DNA from: Flavobacteriales bacterium
Lineage (GTDB): Bacteria; Bacteroidota; Bacteroidia; Flavobacteriales; Schleiferiaceae
Length of the DNA stretch: 64,000 bases
Direction of reading: 5' to 3'
Assembly (NCBI GenBank): GCA_017795025.1
Contig: CP051243.1
Span: 806,001 to 870,000 of the forward strand
Each line of letters opens with the position of its first letter. Positions within the stretch are counted from its first letter, which is position 1. The notes beneath the pieces are model-generated. The model ran no database searches, had not been told where the DNA came from, and was given only the letters and a program-made list of their open reading frames with translations. Of the stretch, positions 51,020 through 58,910 are shown piece by piece. The position numbers and the translations under genes were made by a program.

Positions 51020-52148
51020 CGAGTAACTGACTTAAAGTTTTTAAGGTGTCCTTGATGGCTTTCATCTTTGGATCTTCCTGAGGAGCTGCCTGACGCATCA
51101 TTTGACGGCTCGACATATCCATTAAGGCCTCCATTTTGGCTTCCATACGGATATTGTTCTCCGTAATCTTACGTTCCAAATCGGCCGCTAAACTTTTAAC
51201 ATGCGCTTCTAGAGCTGGACCGCCATTGGCTCCACCCTTTTGAAGGAAGCTCATAATATCATTCTCCAGGATATCTTGAATGCCGTTTACCCGAGATTTA
51301 AGTTCATGATGTTCCTCATTTACTTTTAACTGGTTTTCGTGGATAGCGTTTACTTGATTCTTAAGTTCACCTTGGGCCTCATTTACCTTCACTTGGTTTT
51401 CGTGAATGCGTTTTTGGCCTTTTTCCAGTTCTGCTTGTTTTTCGAACAATTGCTTGCGGCTCTTGCCGGCAAATTCAAAACGCTCGTTCACACGACCTGC
51501 GAGGCGCTCTACCAAATCCTGAACCCCATCTTCAAACTCGTTTTGACGTTCGTGTAGTCGGGCTTCAATTTTCTTAGGATTAAGGGCTTGAACTTTGGCT
51601 TCCAATTTGCTGAGGCGCTCATTAACCCGCGCCTTTTGTTCGGGACTGGCACCACGGTCTAACTGACTTAAGCGCTCTTGAGTATTTTTTAGACGGTCTT
51701 TAAACTCTTGGATATCAGAGGCCATGCTCTGAATTTTGGCCTGACTTTCACCAGCCATTCCTTGAGTATTGGTCACCGTATTTTCAATAGTATTGATGCG
51801 ATCTTCCAACTGCTTACAGATTTGTGGATCCTCTAAGTTAAGACCTTTTTGAGCCTCCAACAATTTTCGCAGTCCTTCTTGTAATTTAGAAGTGTCTTCC
51901 GAATTAGGGTCACGCAATTGCATTTCTGCCTTAAGCAAGGAAATTTGCTGGTTTAGATCATCTACGGTAGAAACTAAATGTCCATTAGTAGACTCTACGC
52001 GACGGCTCAAACCTCGAAAACGATTCTCTAATCGTTCGATTTGATTACCCACCAAAATTTGCTTGATAGCTTTAAGTCGCTGCTCCTCCTGTGACAGTTG
52101 AGCAGGGTCTTTGGTTTCGATGTCTAATTTAAATTCTCGCGCTTCCAT
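51012..52148 (-). CDS. Coiled-coil protein partnered with the sensor-like protein
   Basis: 378 residues from the ATG at 52148. After MEAREFKLDIETKDPAQ comes IKQILVGNQIERLENRF, which resembles the L-x-x-L-L-x-G-x-E-x-x-x-L motif that opens the related OmpA-family proteins. The remainder is a long heptad-rich coiled coil with Glu, Lys and Gln, including a twofold 21-residue repeat (IHENQ... units), ending MKAIKDTLKTLSQLLDE. No signal or membrane segment. A GTG at 52172 would add eight residues. It overlaps the sensor-like gene by 8 bases, so the two are translated together. Function unknown. Confidence 0.72.
   Translation of the reverse strand: MEAREFKLDIETKDPAQLSQEEQRLKAIKQILVGNQIERLENRFRGLSRRVESTNGHLVSTVDDLNQQISLLKAEMQLRDPNSEDTSKLQEGLRKLLEAQKGLNLEDPQICKQLEDRINTIENTVTNTQGMAGESQAKIQSMASDIQEFKDRLKNTQERLSQLDRGASPEQKARVNERLSKLEAKVQALNPKKIEARLHERQNEFEDGVQDLVERLAGRVNERFEFAGKSRKQLFEKQAELEKGQKRIHENQVKVNEAQGELKNQVNAIHENQLKVNEEHHELKSRVNGIQDILENDIMSFLQKGGANGGPALEAHVKSLAADLERKITENNIRMEAKMEALMDMSSRQMMRQAAPQEDPKMKAIKDTLKTLSQLLDE
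51282..51407 (-). repeat. Two tandem 63-bp units in the coiled-coil gene
   Basis: Units 51407-51345 and 51344-51282 each encode 21 residues starting IHENQ-V/L-KVNE. They are close in sequence (the shared run on the plus strand starts cctcattta, at 51314 and 51377) and lie exactly 63 bases apart, so they arose by an in-frame duplication. Confidence 0.75.
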
Positions 52149-52340
52149 GTGGCTTCTTTTAGAATGCTCCACAAATGTGGGGGAGACAATCTATAGTCTA
52201 TTAATCTATTCGATGAACGGTTAAAATTTGGTGATAAGTTGAAAGAAGCGCCCTATCGATAAATTGATGGACCTAAATATAAAGGCTTTTTCGGCAACAA
52301 TTGTATATTCGCAGCCTTAAAATCCAAAGCTTAAAAATCA

Positions 52341-54524
52341 ATGGCGACATTAGAGCGTATCCGTCAGCGTTCCGGTTTATTACTAATAGTTATCGGTTTG
52401 GCCATGGCAGCCTTTATATTAACCGACTTATTTAGTAGTGGCAATTCAGTCTTGCGCAATGATGCGAACAAGGTTGGAGAAATCAATGGAAAATCTATTG
52501 ATGCCCAGGAATTCAGTAAGCGCATCGACGAGCGCATGGAGCTTTTAAAAGCTCAAAACCCACAGCAAGCAGCGAACCTATCAAGAACCATGGTAGCCAA
52601 TCAAATTTGGACTGAGTACCAAGAAGAGGTTCTTCTTTCAGATCGCTATGCTGATTTAGGAATTAAGGTAACTAATCAGGAGCTATTCGAAAGAATTATT
52701 AGCAATCCTCAAGTGCGCAGTCAATCGGGCTTTGTGGATGAAGTAACTGGGAAGTTTTCTCCTGCAGCCTTAAAAAACTACATCACCAACATTCGCGACA
52801 ATGCCGGTACTGATCCACAATCGGCAAATGCATACAACCAGTGGTTGAGCTTCGAGGATGGTACGCGTGAGCAGGCAGAGCGTGACAAATATTTGTACGC
52901 TGTGCGCAAAGGTATTTATATGCCAAAGGCCTTAGCGCAAATCGATTACACCCGTCGTAATGAGTCTACTAGTCTGCAATATTTCGGTTTGGAATACAGC
53001 AGCATCGCCGATTCCACCATCGAGGTGTCTGAATCTGAAATGAAGTCGTACTACAACGATCATAAGGAAGAGTTTAAATCGGACAATACTCGCGAAATAG
53101 CTTTCGTAACTTTTAACGTTCAAGCCTCAGAGAGCGATCGTGCGGCTCTAAAAAAGGAATTGGAAACCTACTTAGCACCTGAGGTGATTAACAGTCGTGG
53201 TCGGGTTGATACCTTGCCTAGCTTCCAAAATGCTGAAGACGATTCTACCTATGCTGTAGGGCGTTCTGATCGTCAGGTGAATCCTACTTTTAAAACCAAG
53301 GACCAGTTTACGGCTCCAATGGATAGTATCCTGTTTGCTGCCGAAGAAGGCTTTGTTTACGGACCTTACGAGCAAAATGGAACCTTCGTACTTTCTAAGA
53401 TTAGCGAGATTACCGATAAGCCTGATAGCGTTCAGGCGCGTCACATCTTATTGAGCTTCCAAGGAGCCAATCAAGGACAATCACAATCTACTCGCCAACC
53501 CATGGACGCTAAAAACTTGGCGGATAGTCTTTTGGCTTTAGTACAAGAAGATTCGACTCAGTTTGGTGCCTTAGCCAAGCAGTACAGCGATGATCCAGGT
53601 TCTGGCGCCAAAGGTGGTGTGCTTGGATGGTTTAAGCCTGGTGCAATGGTACCGAGCTTTAATGATTATTGTTTTTACAATGAGACCGGTGACATTGGTT
53701 TGGTATTTAGCCAGTTTGGCTTTCACATCATTCACATTCAAGATCAGAAGGGAGCGAATAAGGCCATTAAATTGGTCGATATTGTGCGTGAAATTGAGGC
53801 CTCAGACCGCACTATGGATAGCATCTATAAGAAGGCAGATGAATTTGCCGCTAAGGCGAGTGAAATGGCTGACTTTGGTGCCGCAGCAGAAGAGATGGGT
53901 TATGTTTCCCGTCCGGCTTCAAATATTGAGCCCATGCAAGAAAGCATTTTGGGTGTAGGTAACAATCGTGAAATGGTACGTTGGATTCACAATGAGGAAA
54001 CCGAACTTGGTGCAATTCAACTTTTCAATCAGGATAATGCCAGTTTCATTGTTACCCAATTGGTTGAAATTCGTCCCGAAGGTTTCTTACCCTTAAACCT
54101 AGTTGAGGATCAAGTGCGTACGGCTGTTATTAACGAAAAGAAAGCCGCCCAGTTAGCTGAAGATCTTGAAGCAAGAATGGGTGCCGAGATTGATATCAAA
54201 GCCCTAGCCGTAGCATTCAGTAAAGAAGTTCAAAGTCAGAGTGTAAACTTTGGCACCTCCAATTTAACCGGATATGGTTCAGAGCCTAAGGTGATTGGCA
54301 TGGCATCAGGATTAGCCATTGGCGAAATGTCGGAGGTTATTGAAGGCGATCGCGGGGTGTATGTGATTTACATTGCGAGCCGCAATCCAGCTGAAGAGTT
54401 AAACAGCTACCAATCGGAGCAAATACGCGTGGAAACAGGAATGTCAAATGCTGCTTCGGCTCAGGTATTGGAATCGCTTAAAGCTGCTGCAGATATTGTA
54501 GATCAGCGTCATAAGATTTTCTAA
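52341..54524 (+). CDS. PpiD/SurA-like peptidyl-prolyl isomerase
   Basis: 727-residue membrane-anchored periplasmic chaperone. The start MATLERIRQRSGLLLIVIGL is followed by a membrane helix (LAMAAFILTDLF), a SurA-type N-terminal region (VGEINGKSIDAQEFSKRID, LSDRYADLGIKVTNQELF), a parvulin domain (about 365-470: VQARHILLSF, LAKQYSDDPGSGAKGGVLGWF, GFHIIHI) and a C-terminal helical region. Bacteroidota PpiD homologues have this layout. TATATTCG at 52304-52311 may be its -7 box. It stands as a single gene closed by a terminator. Confidence 0.92.
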   Translation: MATLERIRQRSGLLLIVIGLAMAAFILTDLFSSGNSVLRNDANKVGEINGKSIDAQEFSKRIDERMELLKAQNPQQAANLSRTMVANQIWTEYQEEVLLSDRYADLGIKVTNQELFERIISNPQVRSQSGFVDEVTGKFSPAALKNYITNIRDNAGTDPQSANAYNQWLSFEDGTREQAERDKYLYAVRKGIYMPKALAQIDYTRRNESTSLQYFGLEYSSIADSTIEVSESEMKSYYNDHKEEFKSDNTREIAFVTFNVQASESDRAALKKELETYLAPEVINSRGRVDTLPSFQNAEDDSTYAVGRSDRQVNPTFKTKDQFTAPMDSILFAAEEGFVYGPYEQNGTFVLSKISEITDKPDSVQARHILLSFQGANQGQSQSTRQPMDAKNLADSLLALVQEDSTQFGALAKQYSDDPGSGAKGGVLGWFKPGAMVPSFNDYCFYNETGDIGLVFSQFGFHIIHIQDQKGANKAIKLVDIVREIEASDRTMDSIYKKADEFAAKASEMADFGAAAEEMGYVSRPASNIEPMQESILGVGNNREMVRWIHNEETELGAIQLFNQDNASFIVTQLVEIRPEGFLPLNLVEDQVRTAVINEKKAAQLAEDLEARMGAEIDIKALAVAFSKEVQSQSVNFGTSNLTGYGSEPKVIGMASGLAIGEMSEVIEGDRGVYVIYIASRNPAEELNSYQSEQIRVETGMSNAASAQVLESLKAAADIVDQRHKIF

Positions 54525-54546
54525 CCGAAAATTGTAGAAAGAATTT

Positions 54547-54577
54547 AAAGGCCGTTCCTAAGGGACGGCCTTTTTTT
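54547..54577 (+). terminator. Rho-independent terminator after the PpiD-like gene
   Basis: A 12-bp stem with one G-U pair (AAAGGCCGTTCC with GGGACGGCCTTT), a 3-base loop and a T tract to 54577, 22 bases after the stop codon. Confidence 0.85.
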
Positions 54578-54590
54578 ATTCCTTGCTTCT

Positions 54591-54598
54591 TAGTTTTG
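54591..54598 (+). promoter_or_regulatory. Putative -7 box of the S46 peptidase gene
   Basis: TAGTTTTG matches TAnnTTTG and ends 18 bases before the ATG at 54617. It makes the GTG at 54596 an unlikely start. Confidence 0.42.
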
Positions 54599-54616
54599 TG
54601 CAAAATCAATCCATTC

Positions 54617-56824
54617 ATGAAAAGAGTTCTTTTTTTAGCCCTAGGCTTATTAGTAAGCTTGAGCATATCGGCCAAGGAGGGGATGTGGCTACCGCATCTT
54701 ATTGCCCAGTTAAACTATTCCGAAATGCAAAGGATGGGCTTGCAGATTTCTGCTGAGGAAATCTACTCGGTGAACCAATCTTCCCTAAAAGATGCCATCG
54801 TTCATTTTAATGGAGGATGTACGGGCGAATTAATCTCCGATAAGGGTTTATTGTTGACTAACCATCACTGTGGGTTGGGTCAAATTCAAAGTCATTCTAC
54901 CGATGAAAATAATTATGTAGTAGATGGTTTTTGGGCCCAGTCAATGGCGGAGGAATTACCCAATCAGAATTTATATGCGGCCATCATTCAAGAAATTCGG
55001 GATGTGACCAATGATGTATTAATGGGGACCACCGCTGAAATGCCAGCGGAAAAGCGTGATTCCATTATTCGAAGCAATGGCGGGATGTTGTTGGCTAAAA
55101 TGCGCGAGGCTTATCCCGAACTTGACTTTGAGTTAAAGGACTTTTTCTATGGCAACCAATATCTCTTAATCAGCAAAAAGATTTTTAACGATGTTCGTTT
55201 GGTTGGCGCTCCCCCCAAGAGCATTGGCAAATATGGAGCAGATACCGATAACTGGATGTGGCCTCGACATACCGGAGACTTTTCCCTTTTCCGGGTGTAT
55301 GCTAATGCCGATAATAAACCGGCGGATTACAGTGCCGAAAATCAGCCCTACCAGCCCGCAAAACACTTGAAGATTAATATTGGCGGTATTGAGGAAGGGG
55401 ATTTCACCATGGTTTATGGTTTTCCGGGTAGTACCCAGCAGTATCTACCTTCGGCCGAGGTAGCCAATATTGTGAATGATATTAATCCCTTCCGAATTTC
55501 AGTTCGCGATAGGATCTTGGCCATTTGGGATAATAAAATGCGTCGCGATTCCAGTACACAGCTTAGTTATGTAAGCAAGTTTGCTCGTGTGAGCAATAGT
55601 TGGAAGCGCTGGAAAGGAGAAATTCTCGGTGTGGAAAGAACCAATGCCTTGGAGGTCTTAAAAGCCGAAGAGAAACTGTTCGTTCAAACCTGCAAGGCTA
55701 TCCCGGAATTGCAAAAGGATCAAAACCTCGTTTCGGAACTCACGGATTTATACAATAAAAGAAAGCCCATCGCTTTAGAGCGTTATGCTTACATCGAAGT
55801 GGGATATTTAGGTATTGAGGCCTTTCGACATGTTTTAGGTTATTCCAAGCTCCTAGAATTAGCCGAAGCGGAGGATGAGGCGGCATTAAAAGAAGAAGCA
55901 GAGCGACTCGCTAAACGTTTGAAAGGCTTTAAAGCAGATTACGATTTTGATTTAGATTGGCGTGTTGCGGTAAACATCTTACCCATTTATTTGGAGATGA
56001 TTAAAACCGAAGTAGGAGAGGAGGTTTCCGAATTACAAGCTTTAAAGCACGAGAAGCAAATCAAGGAAATTCGCGAATTGTTCGATGAAGCGCCCTATTT
56101 CGAGGAAGACTTTATCGAGGATCTATTGGATGATCCCGAGCGAATGGCTAAGAAAATAGCGGATGATGATATGTACGAACTCTCTTTGGAAATGTATACG
56201 CATTTCCTCACCGTGCTAAACGCGCGTTACCGTGATTATAATTTAGAGATTGATGCGCTACAGGCCCGTTATGTAAATGCTTTACAGCGTGCTTTTCCTA
56301 AGAAGCCTTTTTATCCTGATGCGAATAGCACCTTGCGTGTAGCTTACGGGAGGGTAGCTTCTTATCAGGCTCGAGATGCCGTAAAATATGAGTCCCAAAC
56401 CTATTTGGAAGGGGTGATGGAAAAATATGTACCCGGTGATTATGAATTTGATTTACCGCAAAAGTTAATTGACCTCTACGAAAGAAAGGACTATGGACCA
56501 TATGGTCAGGATGGTAAGCTACCGGTTTGCTTTGTAGCGACCAATCATACAACCGGAGGAAATAGTGGCTCTCCAGTATTAAACGCCAAGGGAGAGTTGA
56601 TTGGACTCAATTTTGATCGCGCTTGGGATGGGGTAATGAGTGATATGTACTTCGACCCCTCCATTTGTCGAAATGTAATGGTGGACCTTCGCTACGTGCT
56701 TTTCATTATTGATAAGTTTGGTGGAGCCTCCTACCTAGTGGATGAAATGGATTTGGTAACTACCCGACCCGATTCCATTATGGAAAAGAGTGATGCTCAA
56801 GTACCTGAGACTATTGGAATGTAA
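54617..56824 (+). CDS. S46 family dipeptidyl peptidase, DPP11-like
   Basis: 735-residue periplasmic serine exopeptidase. A signal peptide (KRVLFLALGLLVSLSISA) is followed by the catalytic His in LLTNHHCGLGQIQSHS, the Asp region in DNWMWPRHTGDFSLF and the Ser in TTGGNSGSPVLNAKGEL. The segment LIGLNFDRAWDGVMSD has Arg where the Asp/Glu-specific DPP11 has its S1 Arg and DPP7 has Gly, so removal of dipeptides after Asp or Glu is expected. The -7 box and start place the gene as a single unit closed by a terminator. Together with the two peptidases near 10 kb it points to growth on peptides. Confidence 0.9.
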   Translation: MKRVLFLALGLLVSLSISAKEGMWLPHLIAQLNYSEMQRMGLQISAEEIYSVNQSSLKDAIVHFNGGCTGELISDKGLLLTNHHCGLGQIQSHSTDENNYVVDGFWAQSMAEELPNQNLYAAIIQEIRDVTNDVLMGTTAEMPAEKRDSIIRSNGGMLLAKMREAYPELDFELKDFFYGNQYLLISKKIFNDVRLVGAPPKSIGKYGADTDNWMWPRHTGDFSLFRVYANADNKPADYSAENQPYQPAKHLKINIGGIEEGDFTMVYGFPGSTQQYLPSAEVANIVNDINPFRISVRDRILAIWDNKMRRDSSTQLSYVSKFARVSNSWKRWKGEILGVERTNALEVLKAEEKLFVQTCKAIPELQKDQNLVSELTDLYNKRKPIALERYAYIEVGYLGIEAFRHVLGYSKLLELAEAEDEAALKEEAERLAKRLKGFKADYDFDLDWRVAVNILPIYLEMIKTEVGEEVSELQALKHEKQIKEIRELFDEAPYFEEDFIEDLLDDPERMAKKIADDDMYELSLEMYTHFLTVLNARYRDYNLEIDALQARYVNALQRAFPKKPFYPDANSTLRVAYGRVASYQARDAVKYESQTYLEGVMEKYVPGDYEFDLPQKLIDLYERKDYGPYGQDGKLPVCFVATNHTTGGNSGSPVLNAKGELIGLNFDRAWDGVMSDMYFDPSICRNVMVDLRYVLFIIDKFGGASYLVDEMDLVTTRPDSIMEKSDAQVPETIGM

Positions 56825-56847
56825 GCTAAGCTTAGCTTTATTACTAG

Positions 56848-56876
56848 CCGCTTCTGAAAGGAAGCGGTTTTTTTTT
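56848..56876 (+). terminator. Rho-independent terminator after the S46 gene
   Basis: A 7-bp stem (CCGCTTC with GAAGCGG), a 6-base loop and nine T. A perfect palindrome GCTAAGCTTAGC lies just before (56825-56836). Confidence 0.85.
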
Positions 56877-56950
56877 ATTCTGCCGCGGAACCTTTTTAAC
56901 TTGGAAACTTCCACACTTTAGTTACCTTCAAAGCCACCTAATTTTAAATC

Positions 56951-58321
56951 ATGGACTTTAAACTGAGCCTCAGCGTATTCCTATTGTTTACCACCGTTGG
57001 TTCGAGTGCTCAAAATGCGCTCAACTTTGACGGAGTAAACGATCGACTTAATTGCGGCAACGATGCCAGTGTACAGCTTTCAGGTTCGGCAATCACCCTG
57101 GAAGCATGGATTTATCCAACCGCCTGGACTTCACAAGTGTGGCAAGGGAACATCATCAATAAGGAGAATAATGCACCCGATTATGGCTATATGCTCCGCT
57201 GTGGTGATAATGGTAAGTTGAATTTTAATTTAGGTAATGGTTCCTGGCATGAGCATACAACAGCTTCCAATACCTTAAGCCTCAATACCTGGCAGCACGT
57301 GGCAGGTACTTATGATGGCAGTAAAATTCGATTATATGTAAATGGTCAATTGGTAGACTCTAGTAATGTGAGCATCAGCTTTAGCAGTAGTTTGCAAAAC
57401 CTCACCATTGGCAATTGGAGTAATACCCCCGATAGAGGCTTTATGGGCAGTATTGATGAGGCTCGGGTATGGAATGTGGTGCGCAGCAGGGCCGAAATTA
57501 ATGCCAGTATGAACACCGAGTTTTGCACAGCCCCGGCAGGGCTCGTGGCTTATTATCAACTTAATGAGGGGATTGCAGGAGGAAATAATGCTGGGCAAAC
57601 CACCGCCGTAGATTTGTCGGCGAATGCTAATAACGGAACCTTAAGTAACTTTGGATTAAGCGGTTCCGCTTCCAATTGGGTAAATGGCTCTAGTATTAAC
57701 CCTGCTTCCGATTTTGTGCAGATAATAGATAGTACTTGTACGAATTACCTTGGTCCGGGTGGACAGTGGTACGATAGTACGGGGATTTACCTCGATACAT
57801 TGCAGAATAGTGAAGGTTGCGACTCTATTATCGAAACCAATTTAACCGTTAATAGTGTGAATAATGGTGTTACCGCGAACAGCAACATCTTAGTCGCACA
57901 GCAGGCCGGAGCCATGTATCAGTGGCTGGATTGTAATGCCGGTTTGCAGGCAATTAATGGCGCTAATGGCCAATTATTTACCCCACCAAATCCTCAAGGG
58001 TCTTATGCGGTTATTGTAAACTATCGGTCTTGTATTGATACTTCTACTTGTTATAGCCTCACTGGAATTAGTATCGAAGAGGAGCAAGGAAGGGAATTAA
58101 GCCTTTATCCCAATCCGGTTAAGGATAAGCTGCATCTTCACCATCCAACCATGCCCAAAGCCCAGCTAATATTAAGGGATAGCCAGGGAAGAGTTTTATT
58201 AATGCACGCACTCTACGGAAGGGAAACCAGCTTAAACCTGGAGAGCTACCCGCGGGGACTGTATCACATTCAGCTTTACAATGCCGACCAAAGTCTAGTT
58301 AGGTCAGTAATAGTGCAGTAG
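56951..58321 (+). CDS. LamG domain protein with type A T9SS sorting domain
   Basis: 456 residues. A signal peptide (MDFKLSLSVFLLFTTVGSSAQ) leads to a LamG/concanavalin-like domain (about 20-200: ALNFDGVNDRLNCGNDASV, ITLEAWIYP, WQHVAGTYDGSKIRLYVNG, GSIDEARVWNVVRS), a Cys-containing middle region, and a T9SS type A C-terminus (about 380-456: LSLYPNPVKDKLHLHH, PRGLYHIQLYN). The protein should be secreted through the outer membrane and bind a glycan or surface polymer. It has its own promoter region after the S46 terminator. Confidence 0.92.
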   Translation: MDFKLSLSVFLLFTTVGSSAQNALNFDGVNDRLNCGNDASVQLSGSAITLEAWIYPTAWTSQVWQGNIINKENNAPDYGYMLRCGDNGKLNFNLGNGSWHEHTTASNTLSLNTWQHVAGTYDGSKIRLYVNGQLVDSSNVSISFSSSLQNLTIGNWSNTPDRGFMGSIDEARVWNVVRSRAEINASMNTEFCTAPAGLVAYYQLNEGIAGGNNAGQTTAVDLSANANNGTLSNFGLSGSASNWVNGSSINPASDFVQIIDSTCTNYLGPGGQWYDSTGIYLDTLQNSEGCDSIIETNLTVNSVNNGVTANSNILVAQQAGAMYQWLDCNAGLQAINGANGQLFTPPNPQGSYAVIVNYRSCIDTSTCYSLTGISIEEEQGRELSLYPNPVKDKLHLHHPTMPKAQLILRDSQGRVLLMHALYGRETSLNLESYPRGLYHIQLYNADQSLVRSVIVQ

Positions 58322-58347
58322 GGCTAAATTGAAATTGAAAGAACGAA

Positions 58348-58896
58348 ATGGAAGATTCTAAGCTATTTAGCCTTAAATATCCGATAGGAACTTTTAGTTG
58401 GAAGTCAACCTTAACCGAGGAAGAGCGCTTAGCGGCTATTCGAAGTATTGCCAGTTTCTCGCGGCGATTGGAACAGTTGTTAGCGGATACCAATGCTCAA
58501 GAAAGAGAATGGCCTTATCGACCGAAGGGCTGGAATACCCGGCAATTGGTCCATCATTGTGCAGATAGTCACCTTAATGCCTTGGTGCGCTTCAAATGGG
58601 CATTAAGTGAAGAGGAGCCCTTAATCAAGGCTTATAAGCAAGAGGGCTGGGCGGCCGATGCAGATTACCAGGAAAAGGATTTAAGCAATAGCCTACAGTT
58701 TTTAGAATCCCTTCATAAAAGATGGGTCCAACTCATCGAATCTTTGGATGCCACCGCTTTAGCGCGTCGTTACAAACATCCTGAACATGCACAAATGCTT
58801 AATTTAGAAGGAACTATTGCCATGTATGCTTGGCATTGTGAGCATCATTTGGCGCATATTAAACTTGCTTTGGCCTCGGAGGGGAAACACTTTTAA
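58348..58896 (+). CDS. DinB/YfiT-family putative metal-dependent thiol transferase
   Basis: 182 residues with the start FSLKYPIGTFSWKSTLTEEE and the DinB-type histidines VHHCADSHLNA and WHCEHHLAHI, a layout shared with YfiT and BstA (bacillithiol transferase). No signal peptide. It is 26 bases after the LamG gene and 14 before the histidine kinase gene. The thiol substrate is not certain in this lineage. Confidence 0.88.
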   Translation: MEDSKLFSLKYPIGTFSWKSTLTEEERLAAIRSIASFSRRLEQLLADTNAQEREWPYRPKGWNTRQLVHHCADSHLNALVRFKWALSEEEPLIKAYKQEGWAADADYQEKDLSNSLQFLESLHKRWVQLIESLDATALARRYKHPEHAQMLNLEGTIAMYAWHCEHHLAHIKLALASEGKHF

Positions 58897-58910
58897 TTTG
58901 CTAAAAGGTC

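Noticed and set aside
56825-56836. GCTAAGCTTAGC palindrome as an operator
   Set aside because: It lies directly after the stop codon and before the terminator stem, so it is more simply part of the 3' end; nothing suggests regulator binding.
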